Shown here in pieces: positions 22,965 through 32,525 of a stretch of DNA of 64,000 nt (position 1 is the first letter of the stretch; every line of letters starts with the position of its first letter). Source of the DNA: Pseudomonas sp. Z8(2022) (GTDB lineage Bacteria; Pseudomonadota; Gammaproteobacteria; Pseudomonadales; Pseudomonadaceae); the NCBI RefSeq assembly GCF_025837155.1, contig NZ_CP107549.1, forward strand, positions 1,116,001 to 1,180,000, written 5' to 3'. Made by a program: the position numbers and the translations under genes. The notes beneath the pieces were generated by a model. That model saw nothing but the letters and a program-made list of their open reading frames with translations. It ran no database searches and was not told the DNA's origin.

Positions 22965-24737
22965 TCAATCCGCATGCCGGGCATGTCCCGGCATCGCCTC
23001 ACCCCCATGATCGTTCAGGTAGGCATCGACCGCCGCGCCAACGGTCGGTTGCAGGTGCCGTGCCTGACCGTCGTGCAGTAGGCCGAAGCGCCGCAGCTTG
23101 TCCTTGAGTGGCCCCTTCACCTCGGCGAAGTGCAGTTCGATGCCGGCCTCGGCGAGCATGCGCTCCAGCTCGCCGAGCATATCGGCAGAGGTCACGTCGA
23201 TGCTGGTAACCGGCTCGGCCGCGATCACCACGCGGCGTACCGGTGCCGGAGCGCTTTCCAGCGCCTGCAGCAGGCATTGCTGAAACAGCTCGGCATTGGC
23301 GAAGAACAGCGGTGCGTCCCAGCGAAACAGCAACAGGCCGGGGATCTGTCGGGCATCGGGGTGTCGCTTGATGTCATGGTAGCCACGGATGCCCTCCACC
23401 TGGCCGAGAACGGTGTAGTACGGGCGCCAGCCGTCCCAGAGAAATTCGATCACCGCCAGCACCACGGCAATGCCGATGCCGGGGATCACGCCGAAGGTCA
23501 CCACGCCGGCGAAGCAGGCCATCGACAGCCAGAACTCCCATTGCTGCACGCGGAAGATGCGCAGCAGATCGCTGACCACGAACAGGCCGATAACGGCGGC
23601 AATCACCACCGCAGCCAAGGCACTGGTGGGCAGGTATTGCATCATATCTGGGGCCAGTACTAGCAGTAGAGCGACACTCAGGGCGCCGACCACGCCGGCG
23701 ATCTGGGTCTTGGCACCTGCTGCTTCGGCCACCGGTGTGCGTGACGCGCTGCTGCTGATGGGAAAGCCCTGGAACAAGCCGCCGGCCAGATTTGCCGCAC
23801 CCAGGGCGACCAGCTCCTGATTGGGGTCTACCGGGCGTCCGGTACGGGCTGCGTAGGTGCGCGACAGCACGCTGGTGTCGGCGAACGCGACCAGGGCAAC
23901 GGCGATACCACCCAGCACTACGCTGGCCAGATCGACACCGCTGAGACAGGGCAGGGTGAAGCTGGGTAGCCCCTGGGGCAGTTCGCCGAGCACCTGCACG
24001 CCCTGGCTATCGAGATCGAACAGAGCGACCGCCAGGGTTGCCAGGGTCACGGCGATGAGGATGCCGGGCAATTGCCGGAAGCGGCTCAGCAGCAGGATCA
24101 AGGTCAGGGTGCCGACGCCGACGAGCAGGCTGTAGAGATGAACCTGGCCCTCGCTCAGCGCGCTGACGATGGCCTGGATATCACTGAGCGAACCCTGGCT
24201 GTCGATGGAGAAACCGAACAACTTGGGCGTCTGGCTAATCAGCACGCTCAGCGCGATACCGTTCATGTAGCCATAGCGGATGGGCTTGGACAGCAGTTCG
24301 GTGATGAAGCCCAGGCGCAGCAATCCGGCAATCAGGCAGGTGAGGCCGGCCACTATGGCCATCATGCTGGCCAGCGTCACCGCACGCATCGGATCGCCGC
24401 CGGAGAGCGGCAGCACCACGGCGAGAATCAGTGCCGCCAGGGCCGAGTCCGGGCCGAGCACGAGAATCCGGCTGGGGCCGAACAGCGCGTAGGCCAGCAG
24501 CGGCACGATGGTCGCGTACAGACCATAGATGCCCGGCACGCCGGACGCCTCGGCATAGGCAATGCCCACCGGCACCAGCATGGTGGTCAGCACCAGGCCG
24601 GCGGCAATGTCCTTCGGCAGCCAGGCCAGGCGATAGTCCCTGAGCGTTTGCAGCCCCGGAAGCCAGCGCAGCCAGCCGCGCTGTCGCGATAAGCGGGGAA
24701 GGGGCTTGTGTGGCGTGCTGGCTGGCGCTGGTGGCAT
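22965..24737 (-). CDS. SulP-family anion permease with STAS domain
   Basis: A 590-residue inner-membrane transporter of the SLC26/SulP family. The first helix region LVLTTMLVPVGIAYAEASGV and LGPDSALAALILAVVLPLSG are signatures; about 10-14 membrane segments run to about residue 440. A C-terminal STAS domain (about 465-580) contains LLLFRWDAPLFFANAELFQQ and VTSIDVTSADMLGELERML. Substrate could be sulfate, bicarbonate or a dicarboxylate; the sequence alone does not decide. No carbonic anhydrase or sulfur gene is adjacent. Start ATG 24737; a GTG lies one codon upstream. Confidence 0.88.
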   Translation of the reverse strand: MPPAPASTPHKPLPRLSRQRGWLRWLPGLQTLRDYRLAWLPKDIAAGLVLTTMLVPVGIAYAEASGVPGIYGLYATIVPLLAYALFGPSRILVLGPDSALAALILAVVLPLSGGDPMRAVTLASMMAIVAGLTCLIAGLLRLGFITELLSKPIRYGYMNGIALSVLISQTPKLFGFSIDSQGSLSDIQAIVSALSEGQVHLYSLLVGVGTLTLILLLSRFRQLPGILIAVTLATLAVALFDLDSQGVQVLGELPQGLPSFTLPCLSGVDLASVVLGGIAVALVAFADTSVLSRTYAARTGRPVDPNQELVALGAANLAGGLFQGFPISSSASRTPVAEAAGAKTQIAGVVGALSVALLLVLAPDMMQYLPTSALAAVVIAAVIGLFVVSDLLRIFRVQQWEFWLSMACFAGVVTFGVIPGIGIAVVLAVIEFLWDGWRPYYTVLGQVEGIRGYHDIKRHPDARQIPGLLLFRWDAPLFFANAELFQQCLLQALESAPAPVRRVVIAAEPVTSIDVTSADMLGELERMLAEAGIELHFAEVKGPLKDKLRRFGLLHDGQARHLQPTVGAAVDAYLNDHGGEAMPGHARHAD

Positions 24738-24916
24738 CACGGGTGGGCTCTGGCAGGATTACGTGCAAGTAAAGCGCAGAGCGCAGGTGCTTCACCATAG
24801 CTGCCAGGCGATGAAGGCGCATTCAGCATGCGCATCAGACCAAAAGACCATTCATCCCGGCCCCCGGCTTGTTTTAGGCTGAAGACCAACGACAAGAACG
24901 ACACGCGAGGATGCCC

Positions 24917-26551
24917 ATGTCGCAAGCGCCCTTGGATGCCTATGACTACCTGATCGTCGGTGCCGGTCCGGCCGGCTGTCTGTTGGCCAATCGGCTGTCT
25001 GCCGACCCTGGCGTCAGTGTGTTGCTGGTCGAGGCGGGCGGGCGCGACAACTACCCCTGGATCCACATTCCGGTCGGCTACCTGTACTGCATCGGTAACC
25101 CGCGTACCGACTGGTGCTACAGCACCGAGGCCGACCCCGGCCTGCATGGGCGCAGCCTCAAGTATCCGCGTGGTCGCGTGCTCGGCGGCAGCTCCTCGAT
25201 CAACGGCATGATCTACATGCGCGGTCAGGCTGCCGACTACGACAGCTGGGCAGCGGCGGGCAATGCCGGCTGGGCCTGGCGCGATGTGCTGCCGCTGTTC
25301 AAGCGCTCGGAGCATCACTTTGCCGGCGCGAGCCAATGGCACGGTGGCGACGGCGAGTGGCGGGTCGAGCGCCAGCGTTTGTCCTGGGAGATTCTCGAAG
25401 CCTTCCGTGAGGCGGCGGCGCAGAGCGGTATCGCCAGCATCGATGACTTCAATGGCGGTGACAACGAAGGCTGCAGCTACTTTCAGGTCAACCAGAAGCG
25501 CGGCGTGCGCTGGAATGCCTCCAAGGCCTTTCTGCGTGATATCCGCCAGCGCCCCAATCTGCAGGTGCTGACCGGCGCCGAGGCCGAGCGACTGGAGCTG
25601 GAGGGCGGTCGTGTCCGTGCTCTGCATCTGCGTTGGCAAGGGCAGGCGCTACGCATTGCGGCGCGCCGCGAGATCCTGCTTTGCGCCGGCGCCATCGGCT
25701 CGCCGGCCTTGCTGCAGCGCTCCGGCATCGGCCCGCGGCCGCTGCTGGAGAAACTGGGGATCGGTGTCAGGCACGAGTTGCCCGGTGTTGGCGAGAATCT
25801 GCAGGATCACCTGCAGCTGCGCCTGATCTACCGCATCAGTGGTGTGAAGACGCTCAACCGCATTGCCGCTACGTCCTGGGGCAAGCTGGGCATGGCCCTG
25901 GAATACCTGCTCAAGCGCAGCGGGCCGCTGTCGATGGCGCCAAGCCAGTTGGGCGCTTTCGCCAAATCCGACCCTGAGCAGGCGCGCGCCAACCTGCAAT
26001 ATCACGTACAGCCGCTGTCACTGGAGCGCTTTGGTGAGCCCTTGCATGACTTCCCGGCCTTTACCGCTTCGGTATGCCACCTGCGCCCCCATAGCCGTGG
26101 CAGCGTGGCAATCGCCTCGGCTGATGCCGGTGCGGCGCCGCTGATTCGCCCCAACTACCTGAGCGACGAGCGTGATCTGCGCGTGGCCGCCGATGCCATT
26201 CGCCTGACCCGGCGCATCGTTGCCGCGCCGGCACTGGCCTGTTACCAACCGCAGGAATACAAGCCTGGCCCGGACTATCGCAGTGAAGAAGACCTGCAGC
26301 GCGCGGCGGGCGAGATTGGCACCACCATCTTCCATCCGGTGGGTACCTGTGCCATGGGCCAGGGCCGTGATGCCGTCGTGGATGCCCGTCTGCGTGTGCA
26401 TGGCCTCGCCGGGCTGCGCGTGGTCGATGCCTCGATCATGCCGAGCATCACCTCGGGCAATACCTGCTCGCCAGTGCTGATGATCGCCGAGAAGGCTGCG
26501 CAGATGATCGCCGAGGACGCGCAGCCGGGTCGTGTAGCGGCTGGCGACTGA
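24917..26551 (+). CDS. GMC-family oxidoreductase, choline/alcohol dehydrogenase-like
   Basis: A 544-residue FAD-dependent GMC oxidoreductase. The N-terminal Rossmann motif is YLIVGAGPAGCLLANRLSAD, the GMC signature 1 region GRVLGGSSSINGMIYMRG, and signature 2 GAIGSPALLQRSGIGP. The C-terminal active-site His is in FHPVGTCAMG and the Asn in SGNTCSPVLMIAEKAA. It resembles BetA-like alcohol dehydrogenases, but no betaine genes are nearby. ATG 24917 has GAGG at good spacing; ATG 24911 is too close to it. It converges on the diguanylate cyclase gene with eight bases between stops. Confidence 0.88.
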   Translation: MSQAPLDAYDYLIVGAGPAGCLLANRLSADPGVSVLLVEAGGRDNYPWIHIPVGYLYCIGNPRTDWCYSTEADPGLHGRSLKYPRGRVLGGSSSINGMIYMRGQAADYDSWAAAGNAGWAWRDVLPLFKRSEHHFAGASQWHGGDGEWRVERQRLSWEILEAFREAAAQSGIASIDDFNGGDNEGCSYFQVNQKRGVRWNASKAFLRDIRQRPNLQVLTGAEAERLELEGGRVRALHLRWQGQALRIAARREILLCAGAIGSPALLQRSGIGPRPLLEKLGIGVRHELPGVGENLQDHLQLRLIYRISGVKTLNRIAATSWGKLGMALEYLLKRSGPLSMAPSQLGAFAKSDPEQARANLQYHVQPLSLERFGEPLHDFPAFTASVCHLRPHSRGSVAIASADAGAAPLIRPNYLSDERDLRVAADAIRLTRRIVAAPALACYQPQEYKPGPDYRSEEDLQRAAGEIGTTIFHPVGTCAMGQGRDAVVDARLRVHGLAGLRVVDASIMPSITSGNTCSPVLMIAEKAAQMIAEDAQPGRVAAGD

Positions 26552-26559
26552 GGTGCGGC

Positions 26560-28206
26560 TTAGTTGTGCCCGCTCGTCGAGCTGACGTGGAACACGGCGC
26601 GGTTGCGCCCGGCATCCTTGGCCTGGTAAAGCGCCTCGTCGGCCAGTTGCAGGACGCTGTCGAGGTCTGCGTGATCAACGGGCCAGATTGCACCGCCGAT
26701 ACTGCAGCCGACGCGCGCTTCGCCGACCTCCAACGCGACGGGCTGGCCGAGCGCTGCGATGGCGCGTTCAGCGACCAGGCGCGCGTGATGCTGTGCGTCC
26801 TGCGCTGGTACTTGCAGCACCATGAGAAACTCGTCGCCGCCCAGGCGCGCGACCAGGTCGCCGTCACGCAGGCAACCACGCAGACGCTGGGCAATCTCGC
26901 GGAGCAGGTGATCGCCGGCGATGTGGCCATAGGTGTCGTTGACCGGTTTGAAGGCATCGAGGTCGAGATAGAGTATGGCCAGACAGCCATGCTGCAGGCG
27001 GCTGCGTTGCTGGGCCTGAGGCAGGAATTTTTCCAGTGCCATGCGGTTGGGCAGGCCGGTCAGGGCGTCATGATGGGCCAGGCTTTCCATCATCCCCAGT
27101 GCAGTCTGCTGCTGGGTCAGGCTGTTCACCAGATGGCGAATCGACTGGCTCAGTTGCTCGATTTCGCGGCTGCCTCTGAGGTTGGGTATTTCGCTGCTCT
27201 CACCCGCGCTGAGATGATCGGCGGCGTTGGCAATCTGTCGTAGCGGGCGGATGAAATAGCCGCTCAGCAGCCAGCCGAGCAGGGCGAACAGCAGTGCCAG
27301 GCCTGAGCCCCAGAGCAGGATGCTCTGCAACAAATCGCGTGCCGGAGCGTAAGCCAGCTCCAGCGGCTGGCGTGCCACGACCGTCCAGCCCAGCCCCGGG
27401 TAATCCTGGTAGCCCTGGCTCAGGGTCAGGCCCGTGAGGTACTCATTGCCGTCAGGCCATTGTTGCACCTGCCAGCGGCTTTTGCCGGGCTGTAGCCCTT
27501 CCAGCGCGGGCAGTTCGAGTTTCTGCCCGATCATCTGATGCGGGCCGAGCAGAATGCCCCGATCCTGGCCGATGACGAAGAACTCGACATTGCGCCGATC
27601 CTGCATGGGGCCGAGAATCGTCCGACGCACCTCATCGGCCCAGCCCCAGGACAGATGGCTGGCCAGAACACCAGCCAGGCTGCCGTCGCTGGCGAGAATA
27701 GGCAGGCTGATATCGACGAACTTCATCGCCTCGCCGCTTGGGTTGGGCAGCAACTTGGCCAGCAGCACGGCTTCGTGCACGTCACCGATGAACAAGCCGT
27801 TGCGTCCCTCCAGGTAAACCGGTCTCTGGGCGATGCTGACCCCCTCCAGAATGCCGTTGCTGGAGGCTAGAACCTGGCCGTTCGGGTCGGTGAAGCCGAT
27901 CCAGGCGATGCTGGGGATTTCCTGCTGCAGGCTGTCGAGCAGGCGTCGCACCTCGCCAGCGTCCTCGGGCTGGCGCAGCGTCTGCAGGTTGCCGAGCACG
28001 CGCAATACGGCGGCGCGCGAGGCCATGTCACGATCCAGACGGTCGACCATCGCGTAGGACACTTCGGCCATGCTGCGGCCCTGATCCTGGCGAATTTGCT
28101 GACTGCTGTGCTGACCAATCAGGGTGCCCAGCAGCCAGCTCAGTGCGCTGACCAGCAAGGCGATGAAAAGGGCGATCTGGCTGCGCAGGCTGTACGAGGC
28201 GGGCAT
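26560..28206 (-). CDS. membrane diguanylate cyclase: periplasmic sensor, HAMP and GGDEF
   Basis: A 548-residue membrane enzyme that should make cyclic-di-GMP. The first membrane helix (IALFIALLVSALSWLLGTLI) is followed by a periplasmic sensor of about 250 residues, Cache-like in pattern. A second helix (ILLWGSGLALLFALLGWLLS), a HAMP region (FIRPLRQIANAADHLSAGES) and a GGDEF domain from about residue 375 follow. The catalytic motif is intact (ARLGGDEFLMV), and an inhibitory I-site RDGD lies exactly five residues before it, so product inhibition is likely. No EAL domain. Start ATG 28206 has GGA at good spacing; ATG 28233 has none. In P. aeruginosa the gene beside prfB is wspR, but this protein has a different architecture. 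Confidence 0.9.
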   Translation of the reverse strand: MPASYSLRSQIALFIALLVSALSWLLGTLIGQHSSQQIRQDQGRSMAEVSYAMVDRLDRDMASRAAVLRVLGNLQTLRQPEDAGEVRRLLDSLQQEIPSIAWIGFTDPNGQVLASSNGILEGVSIAQRPVYLEGRNGLFIGDVHEAVLLAKLLPNPSGEAMKFVDISLPILASDGSLAGVLASHLSWGWADEVRRTILGPMQDRRNVEFFVIGQDRGILLGPHQMIGQKLELPALEGLQPGKSRWQVQQWPDGNEYLTGLTLSQGYQDYPGLGWTVVARQPLELAYAPARDLLQSILLWGSGLALLFALLGWLLSGYFIRPLRQIANAADHLSAGESSEIPNLRGSREIEQLSQSIRHLVNSLTQQQTALGMMESLAHHDALTGLPNRMALEKFLPQAQQRSRLQHGCLAILYLDLDAFKPVNDTYGHIAGDHLLREIAQRLRGCLRDGDLVARLGGDEFLMVLQVPAQDAQHHARLVAERAIAALGQPVALEVGEARVGCSIGGAIWPVDHADLDSVLQLADEALYQAKDAGRNRAVFHVSSTSGHN

Positions 28207-28298
28207 GAGGGATTCCAGAGTGGGCCACTGCATTCGGCTGTGCGCTGAGTATAGTGCGCCGTCGATCTGCTGTGGCGTGATCCACTCGCAATAGTGGG

Positions 28299-28327
28299 CT
28301 GCCAGTCTGTGCGGGCTCGGGTATAAT
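28299..28327 (+). promoter_or_regulatory. Probable sigma-70 promoter of prfB
   Basis: TATAAT at 28322-28327 is a perfect -10. CTGCCA at 28299-28304, 17 bases upstream, matches the -35 consensus at four of six positions. Transcription would start about 35 bases before the prfB ATG. Confidence 0.6.
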
Positions 28328-28367
28328 CGCCGGCTTTTCCGTCCGATTTGCCGCGAGCGCCACTACC

Positions 28368-29463
28368 ATGGAAATCAATCCGATCCTCAACGCCATCAAG
28401 GACCTGTCCGAACGCACCCAGTCAATTCGGGGGTATCTTTGACTACGATCACAAGCATGATCGCCTGATCGAAGTAAACCGCGAGCTGGAGGACGCCAGC
28501 GTCTGGAACAAGCCCGAGTACGCGCAAGCGCTGGGCCGTGAGCGCGCCATGCTGGCGCAGATCGTCGAAACCATCGATGACCTCACCGGCAGCCTGAGTG
28601 ACTCCCGCGACCTGCTGGAAATGGCCGCCGAAGAGAACGACGAAGGCGCGGTGAAGGACATCGTCGCCGAAGTCGAGCGCCTGCGCGAAATCCTCGAAAA
28701 ACTGGAATTCCGCCGCATGTTCAGCGGCGAGATGGATGCTAACAACTGCTACTTGGACATCCAGGCCGGCTCCGGCGGTACCGAGGCCCAGGACTGGGCC
28801 AACATCCTGCTGCGCATGTACCTGCGCTGGGCCGACAAGCGCGGCTTCACTGCCGAGATCGTCGAGCTGTCCGAGGGGGAGGTCGCCGGCATCAAGGGCG
28901 CCACCGTGCACATCAAGGGCGAGTACGCCTTCGGCTGGCTGCGCACCGAGAGCGGCGTGCACCGCCTGGTGCGCAAGAGCCCGTTCGACTCCGGCGCGCG
29001 TCGTCACACCTCGTTCTCGGCGGTGTTCGTGTCCCCCGAGATCGACGACAAGGTGGAGATCGAGATCAACCCGGCCGATCTGCGCATCGACACCTACCGC
29101 TCCTCCGGCGCCGGTGGTCAGCACGTCAACACCACCGATTCGGCGGTGCGTATCACCCACGTGCCGACCAACACCGTGGTGGCCTGCCAGAACGAACGTT
29201 CCCAGCACGCCAACAAGGACACCGCCATGAAAATGCTGCGGGCCAAGTTGTACGAGCTGGAGATGCAGAAGCGCAACGCCGCCTCGCAGGCGCTGGAAGA
29301 CAGCAAGTCGGATATCGGCTGGGGCCATCAGATCCGTTCCTACGTGCTCGATGACTCGCGCATCAAGGACCTGCGTACCGGCGTCGAGCGCAGCGACTGC
29401 CAGAAGGTGCTCGATGGTGACCTCGACGGCTATCTCGAGGCCAGCCTCAAGCAGGGCCTGTAA
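28368..29463 (+). CDS. prfB: peptide chain release factor 2, with programmed +1 frameshift
   Basis: RF2, which terminates translation at UGA and UAA. It is coded in two frames: ATG 28368 to the CTT at 28437-28439, an in-frame TGA at 28440-28442, then a +1 shift continuing at GAC 28441. The shift site GGGGGTATCTTTGAC has the internal Shine-Dalgarno-like G-run three bases before CTT, as in E. coli. The joined product is 364 residues, the family length. The codon-recognition motif is in LVRKSPFDS, and the peptidyl-tRNA hydrolysis motif GGQ is in [14 protein letters not shown]. lysS follows 80 bases downstream, the same pair as in E. coli. This is not a sequencing error or pseudogene. Confidence 0.97.
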
Positions 29464-29543
29464 GCCCAGTAACCCATCCGTGGGCGTCGGCCAGTCGGCG
29501 CCTGCTCAAATTTTGTACGACACGCCAGGCAGATAAAGCGACC

Positions 29544-31046
29544 ATGAGCGACCAACAACTCGACCACAACGAACTGCAACAGGAAGAAAACAAGCTGATT
29601 GCCCAGCGCAAGGAAAAGCTTGCTGCCGTCCGTGAGCAGGGCATTGCCTTCCCCAACGATTTCCGCCGTGACAGCCTGTGCGCCGACCTGCAGAAACAGT
29701 ACGAGGGCAAGAGCAAGGAAGAGCTGGAGGCCGCTGCCATCCCGGTCAAGGTGGCCGGTCGCATCATGCTCAACCGTGGCGCCTTCATGGTGCTGCAGGA
29801 CACTTCCGGGCGTCTGCAGGTCTATGTCAATCGCAAGACTCTGCCGGCCGAGCAACTGGAAGCGGTCAAGCATTTCGACCTGGGCGACATCATCGCTGCC
29901 GAAGGTACCCTGGCGCGTTCCGGCAAGGGCGATCTGTACGTCGACATGCAGAACGTGCGTCTGCTGACCAAGTCGCTGCGCCCGCTGCCGGACAAGCACC
30001 ACGGTCTGACCGACACCGAGCAGCGCTACCGCCAGCGTTATGTCGACCTGATCGTCAACGAAGAAGTACGCCACACCTTCCGCGTGCGCTCGCAGGTGAT
30101 CGCGCACATCCGTCGTTTCCTCAACGAGCGCGGCTTCCTCGAAGTGGAAACCCCGATGCTGCAGACCATCCCTGGTGGTGCTGCGGCCAAGCCGTTCGAG
30201 ACGCACCACAACGCCCTGGACATGGCCATGTTCCTGCGCATCGCCCCGGAGCTGTACCTCAAGCGCCTGGTGGTCGGTGGTTTCGAGAAAGTGTTCGAGA
30301 TCAACCGCAACTTCCGTAACGAAGGCGTTTCGACCCGGCACAACCCCGAGTTCACCATGCTCGAGTTCTACCAGGCCTACGCCGACTACCGCGACAACAT
30401 GGACCTGACCGAGGAGCTGTTCCGCGAACTGGCCCTGGCCGTGCTGGGCAGCACCGACGTGCCCTATGGCGACAAGGTGTTCCACTTCGGCGAGCCGTTC
30501 GTGCGTCTGTCGGTGTACGACTCGATCCTCAAGTACAACCCGGATATCACCGAGGCTGACCTCAACGACGTCGACAAGGCCCGTGCCATCGCCAAGAAGG
30601 CCGGCGCCAAGGTGCTCGGCCACGAAGGTCTGGGCAAGCTGCAGGTGATGATTTTCGAGGAGCTGGTGGAGAGCAAGCTGGAGCAGCCGCACTTCATCAC
30701 CGAGTATCCGTTCGAGGTCTCGCCGCTGGCCCGTCGCAACGACCAGAACCCCAACGTCACCGACCGCTTCGAGCTGTTCATTGGTGGCCGCGAGATCGCC
30801 AACGCCTACTCCGAGCTCAATGATGCCGAGGATCAGGCCGAGCGCTTCCTCGCCCAGGTGGCCGAGAAGGACGCCGGTGACGACGAGGCCATGCACTACG
30901 ATGCCGACTTCGTCCGCGCACTGGAGTACGGCATGCCGCCGACCGCCGGTGAAGGCATCGGCATCGACCGTCTGGTGATGCTGCTGACCAACTCGCCGTC
31001 GATCCGCGATGTCATCCTGTTCCCGCATATGCGTCCGCAGGCCTGA
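29544..31046 (+). CDS. lysS: lysyl-tRNA synthetase, class II
   Basis: A 500-residue class II aminoacyl-tRNA synthetase. The N-terminal OB-fold anticodon-binding domain covers about residues 55-170 ([20 protein letters not shown]). The catalytic domain has motif 2 ([34 protein letters not shown]) and motif 3 ([20 protein letters not shown]). It starts at ATG 29544 and ends just before a strong terminator. It probably shares the prfB promoter. Confidence 0.97.
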   Translation: MSDQQLDHNELQQEENKLIAQRKEKLAAVREQGIAFPNDFRRDSLCADLQKQYEGKSKEELEAAAIPVKVAGRIMLNRGAFMVLQDTSGRLQVYVNRKTLPAEQLEAVKHFDLGDIIAAEGTLARSGKGDLYVDMQNVRLLTKSLRPLPDKHHGLTDTEQRYRQRYVDLIVNEEVRHTFRVRSQVIAHIRRFLNERGFLEVETPMLQTIPGGAAAKPFETHHNALDMAMFLRIAPELYLKRLVVGGFEKVFEINRNFRNEGVSTRHNPEFTMLEFYQAYADYRDNMDLTEELFRELALAVLGSTDVPYGDKVFHFGEPFVRLSVYDSILKYNPDITEADLNDVDKARAIAKKAGAKVLGHEGLGKLQVMIFEELVESKLEQPHFITEYPFEVSPLARRNDQNPNVTDRFELFIGGREIANAYSELNDAEDQAERFLAQVAEKDAGDDEAMHYDADFVRALEYGMPPTAGEGIGIDRLVMLLTNSPSIRDVILFPHMRPQA

Positions 31047-31057
31047 TGGTCGATTAG

Positions 31058-31082
31058 AAAAGCCGCCTTCGGGCGGCTTTTT
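31058..31082 (+). terminator. Rho-independent terminator after lysS
   Basis: AAA, AGCCGCC (31061-31067), TTCG loop, GGCGGCT (31072-31078), T-run. It lies 11 bases after the lysS stop and closes prfB-lysS. Confidence 0.93.
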
Positions 31083-31212
31083 GCTGCCTGTCGTCCAGCT
31101 TTCGGAGCGTTTTAGCCGGTCGCCGGAGCAGCAAGCGAAACGGAGCCTTTTGGTTGCCCGTCCAACCCATTACTCTGCTTGCCATAATCAGAGCGTAGAG
31201 GATCGACCGACC

Positions 31213-31926
31213 GTGAGTTCCGTACCTGCCTCCCAGAACGCCACCCAGGCCGCCAATGCTGTCGTCGAAAGCGTCCAGTACCAGGGCCGCAAGGCCAGCC
31301 GTCAGGGCAGCGAGCAACGCCGTCAGGCGATTCTCGATGCAGCCATGCGCATCATCGTGCGCGAGGGTGTGCGTGCCGTGCGCCATCGTGCGGTAGCCGC
31401 CGAGGCGCAGGTGCCGTTGTCGGCCACGACCTACTATTTCAAGGATATCGACGACCTGATCACCGATACCTTTGCCCAGTTCGTCGAGCGCAGCGCCGCG
31501 CATATGGCGGCGTTCTGGGCCGGTACCCGGGGTGCGCTGGAAGAGATGGTCGGGCGCCTGGAGGGCGGCGAGCAGGCGCGCCGGCAGTTGGCCGAGGAGA
31601 TTGCCGGGCTGGCGGTACAGTACGTGCAGCGCCAGCTGCGAGAGCGCCGTGATCACCTGATTGCCGAGCAGGCATTTCAGCAGGAAGCGCTGATCAACCC
31701 GCGCCTGCGTGAGCTGGTACGGGCCCACCGGCAGATTCTCCAGCAGGGCGTTACCCACTTCTTCGAGGTGCTGGGCTCGCGCCAGCCGGAGCAGGATGCC
31801 GTGCTGTTGACGGCCACCATCGTGCGGATGGAGTATCAGGGCCTACTGGACGGCGTGGATCATCTGGACAGCCAGGAAATGCTGGCCATCCTTAAGCGCT
31901 ACATGAATCTGGTACTGGGGCTGTAA
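31213..31926 (+). CDS. TetR-family transcriptional regulator
   Basis: A 237-residue regulator. After a polar N-terminal tail of about 35 residues comes the TetR helix-turn-helix (RRQAILDAAMRIIVREGVRA, then AVAAEAQVPLSATTYYFKDI), followed by a helical ligand-binding domain. The GTG at 31213 is chosen because upstream in-frame codons run through the lysS terminator; an ATG start is not available nearby. Gene order prfB-lysS-TetR-lipoprotein-DUF1704 resembles other pseudomonads. Targets are unknown; the downstream lipoprotein gene begins 42 bases later. Confidence 0.85.
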   Translation: MSSVPASQNATQAANAVVESVQYQGRKASRQGSEQRRQAILDAAMRIIVREGVRAVRHRAVAAEAQVPLSATTYYFKDIDDLITDTFAQFVERSAAHMAAFWAGTRGALEEMVGRLEGGEQARRQLAEEIAGLAVQYVQRQLRERRDHLIAEQAFQQEALINPRLRELVRAHRQILQQGVTHFFEVLGSRQPEQDAVLLTATIVRMEYQGLLDGVDHLDSQEMLAILKRYMNLVLGL

Positions 31927-31968
31927 CCGTCGATCATCGGGTCGCACGGCCTGCACAAGGAGAGCGTA

Positions 31969-32517
31969 ATGAAAGCCTGGCGCGCACTGGTCGCCCTGTC
32001 CTTCCTGCTGTTGAGCGGTTGTCTGGTCACCTTCAAGGATCCGATCCCTGCCAACGAGGCCGCGCCCATTCCATTGCTGGGCGAATGGACCCGGCAGGAC
32101 GAGTGGGGCGATCAGTTGTATCTGGAGATCACCCGCGCCGGCTCCAATCTCTATGAGGCGCGCATCTACGAAGGCAGCCCGGACAATGGCAGCCTCGAGG
32201 AATTCGGCTTCACCGTCGCTCACCATGGTCGCCGCTGGTACCTCTCGGCGGGCGTGCCGAAAAGCCTCGGCGCCAACTTCGCCATCGCCGGTTTCGAGCT
32301 GACCCGTGACAACGAGTTGGTGGTCTACAACCTCGACACCGAGCGCATTCTCCACGACATGAACATGGGCCTGCTGGAAGGGCAGACCGTCTCCATGCCC
32401 GAAGCAGACGGTGCGCTGATCACCAGCCCGCTGGACAAGGTGTTCGCCTACCTCGACGACCCGGCCAACGCCGATCTGTTCGTCGAAGTCGCGCGTTACC
32501 AGCGAGTGGCCGAATAG
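31969..32517 (+). CDS. hypothetical lipoprotein
   Basis: A 182-residue lipoprotein. The signal peptide MKAWRALVALSFLLLSGC ends in lipobox LSGC (Cys18); the next residues LVTF do not include Asp at +2, so outer-membrane sorting by Lol is expected. The mature part is soluble and beta-rich in appearance (GDQLYLEITRAGSNLYEARI). I do not recognise a family. ATG 31969 follows AAGGAGAGCGTA. It lies eight bases before the DUF1704 gene. Confidence 0.8.
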   Translation: MKAWRALVALSFLLLSGCLVTFKDPIPANEAAPIPLLGEWTRQDEWGDQLYLEITRAGSNLYEARIYEGSPDNGSLEEFGFTVAHHGRRWYLSAGVPKSLGANFAIAGFELTRDNELVVYNLDTERILHDMNMGLLEGQTVSMPEADGALITSPLDKVFAYLDDPANADLFVEVARYQRVAE

Positions 32518-32525
32518 GAATTGCA

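Noticed and set aside
28348..28439. Upstream start for prfB in the downstream frame
   Set aside because: Would avoid the frameshift but gives non-RF2 residues; the frame-0 start at 28368 with the classical shift site fits the family.
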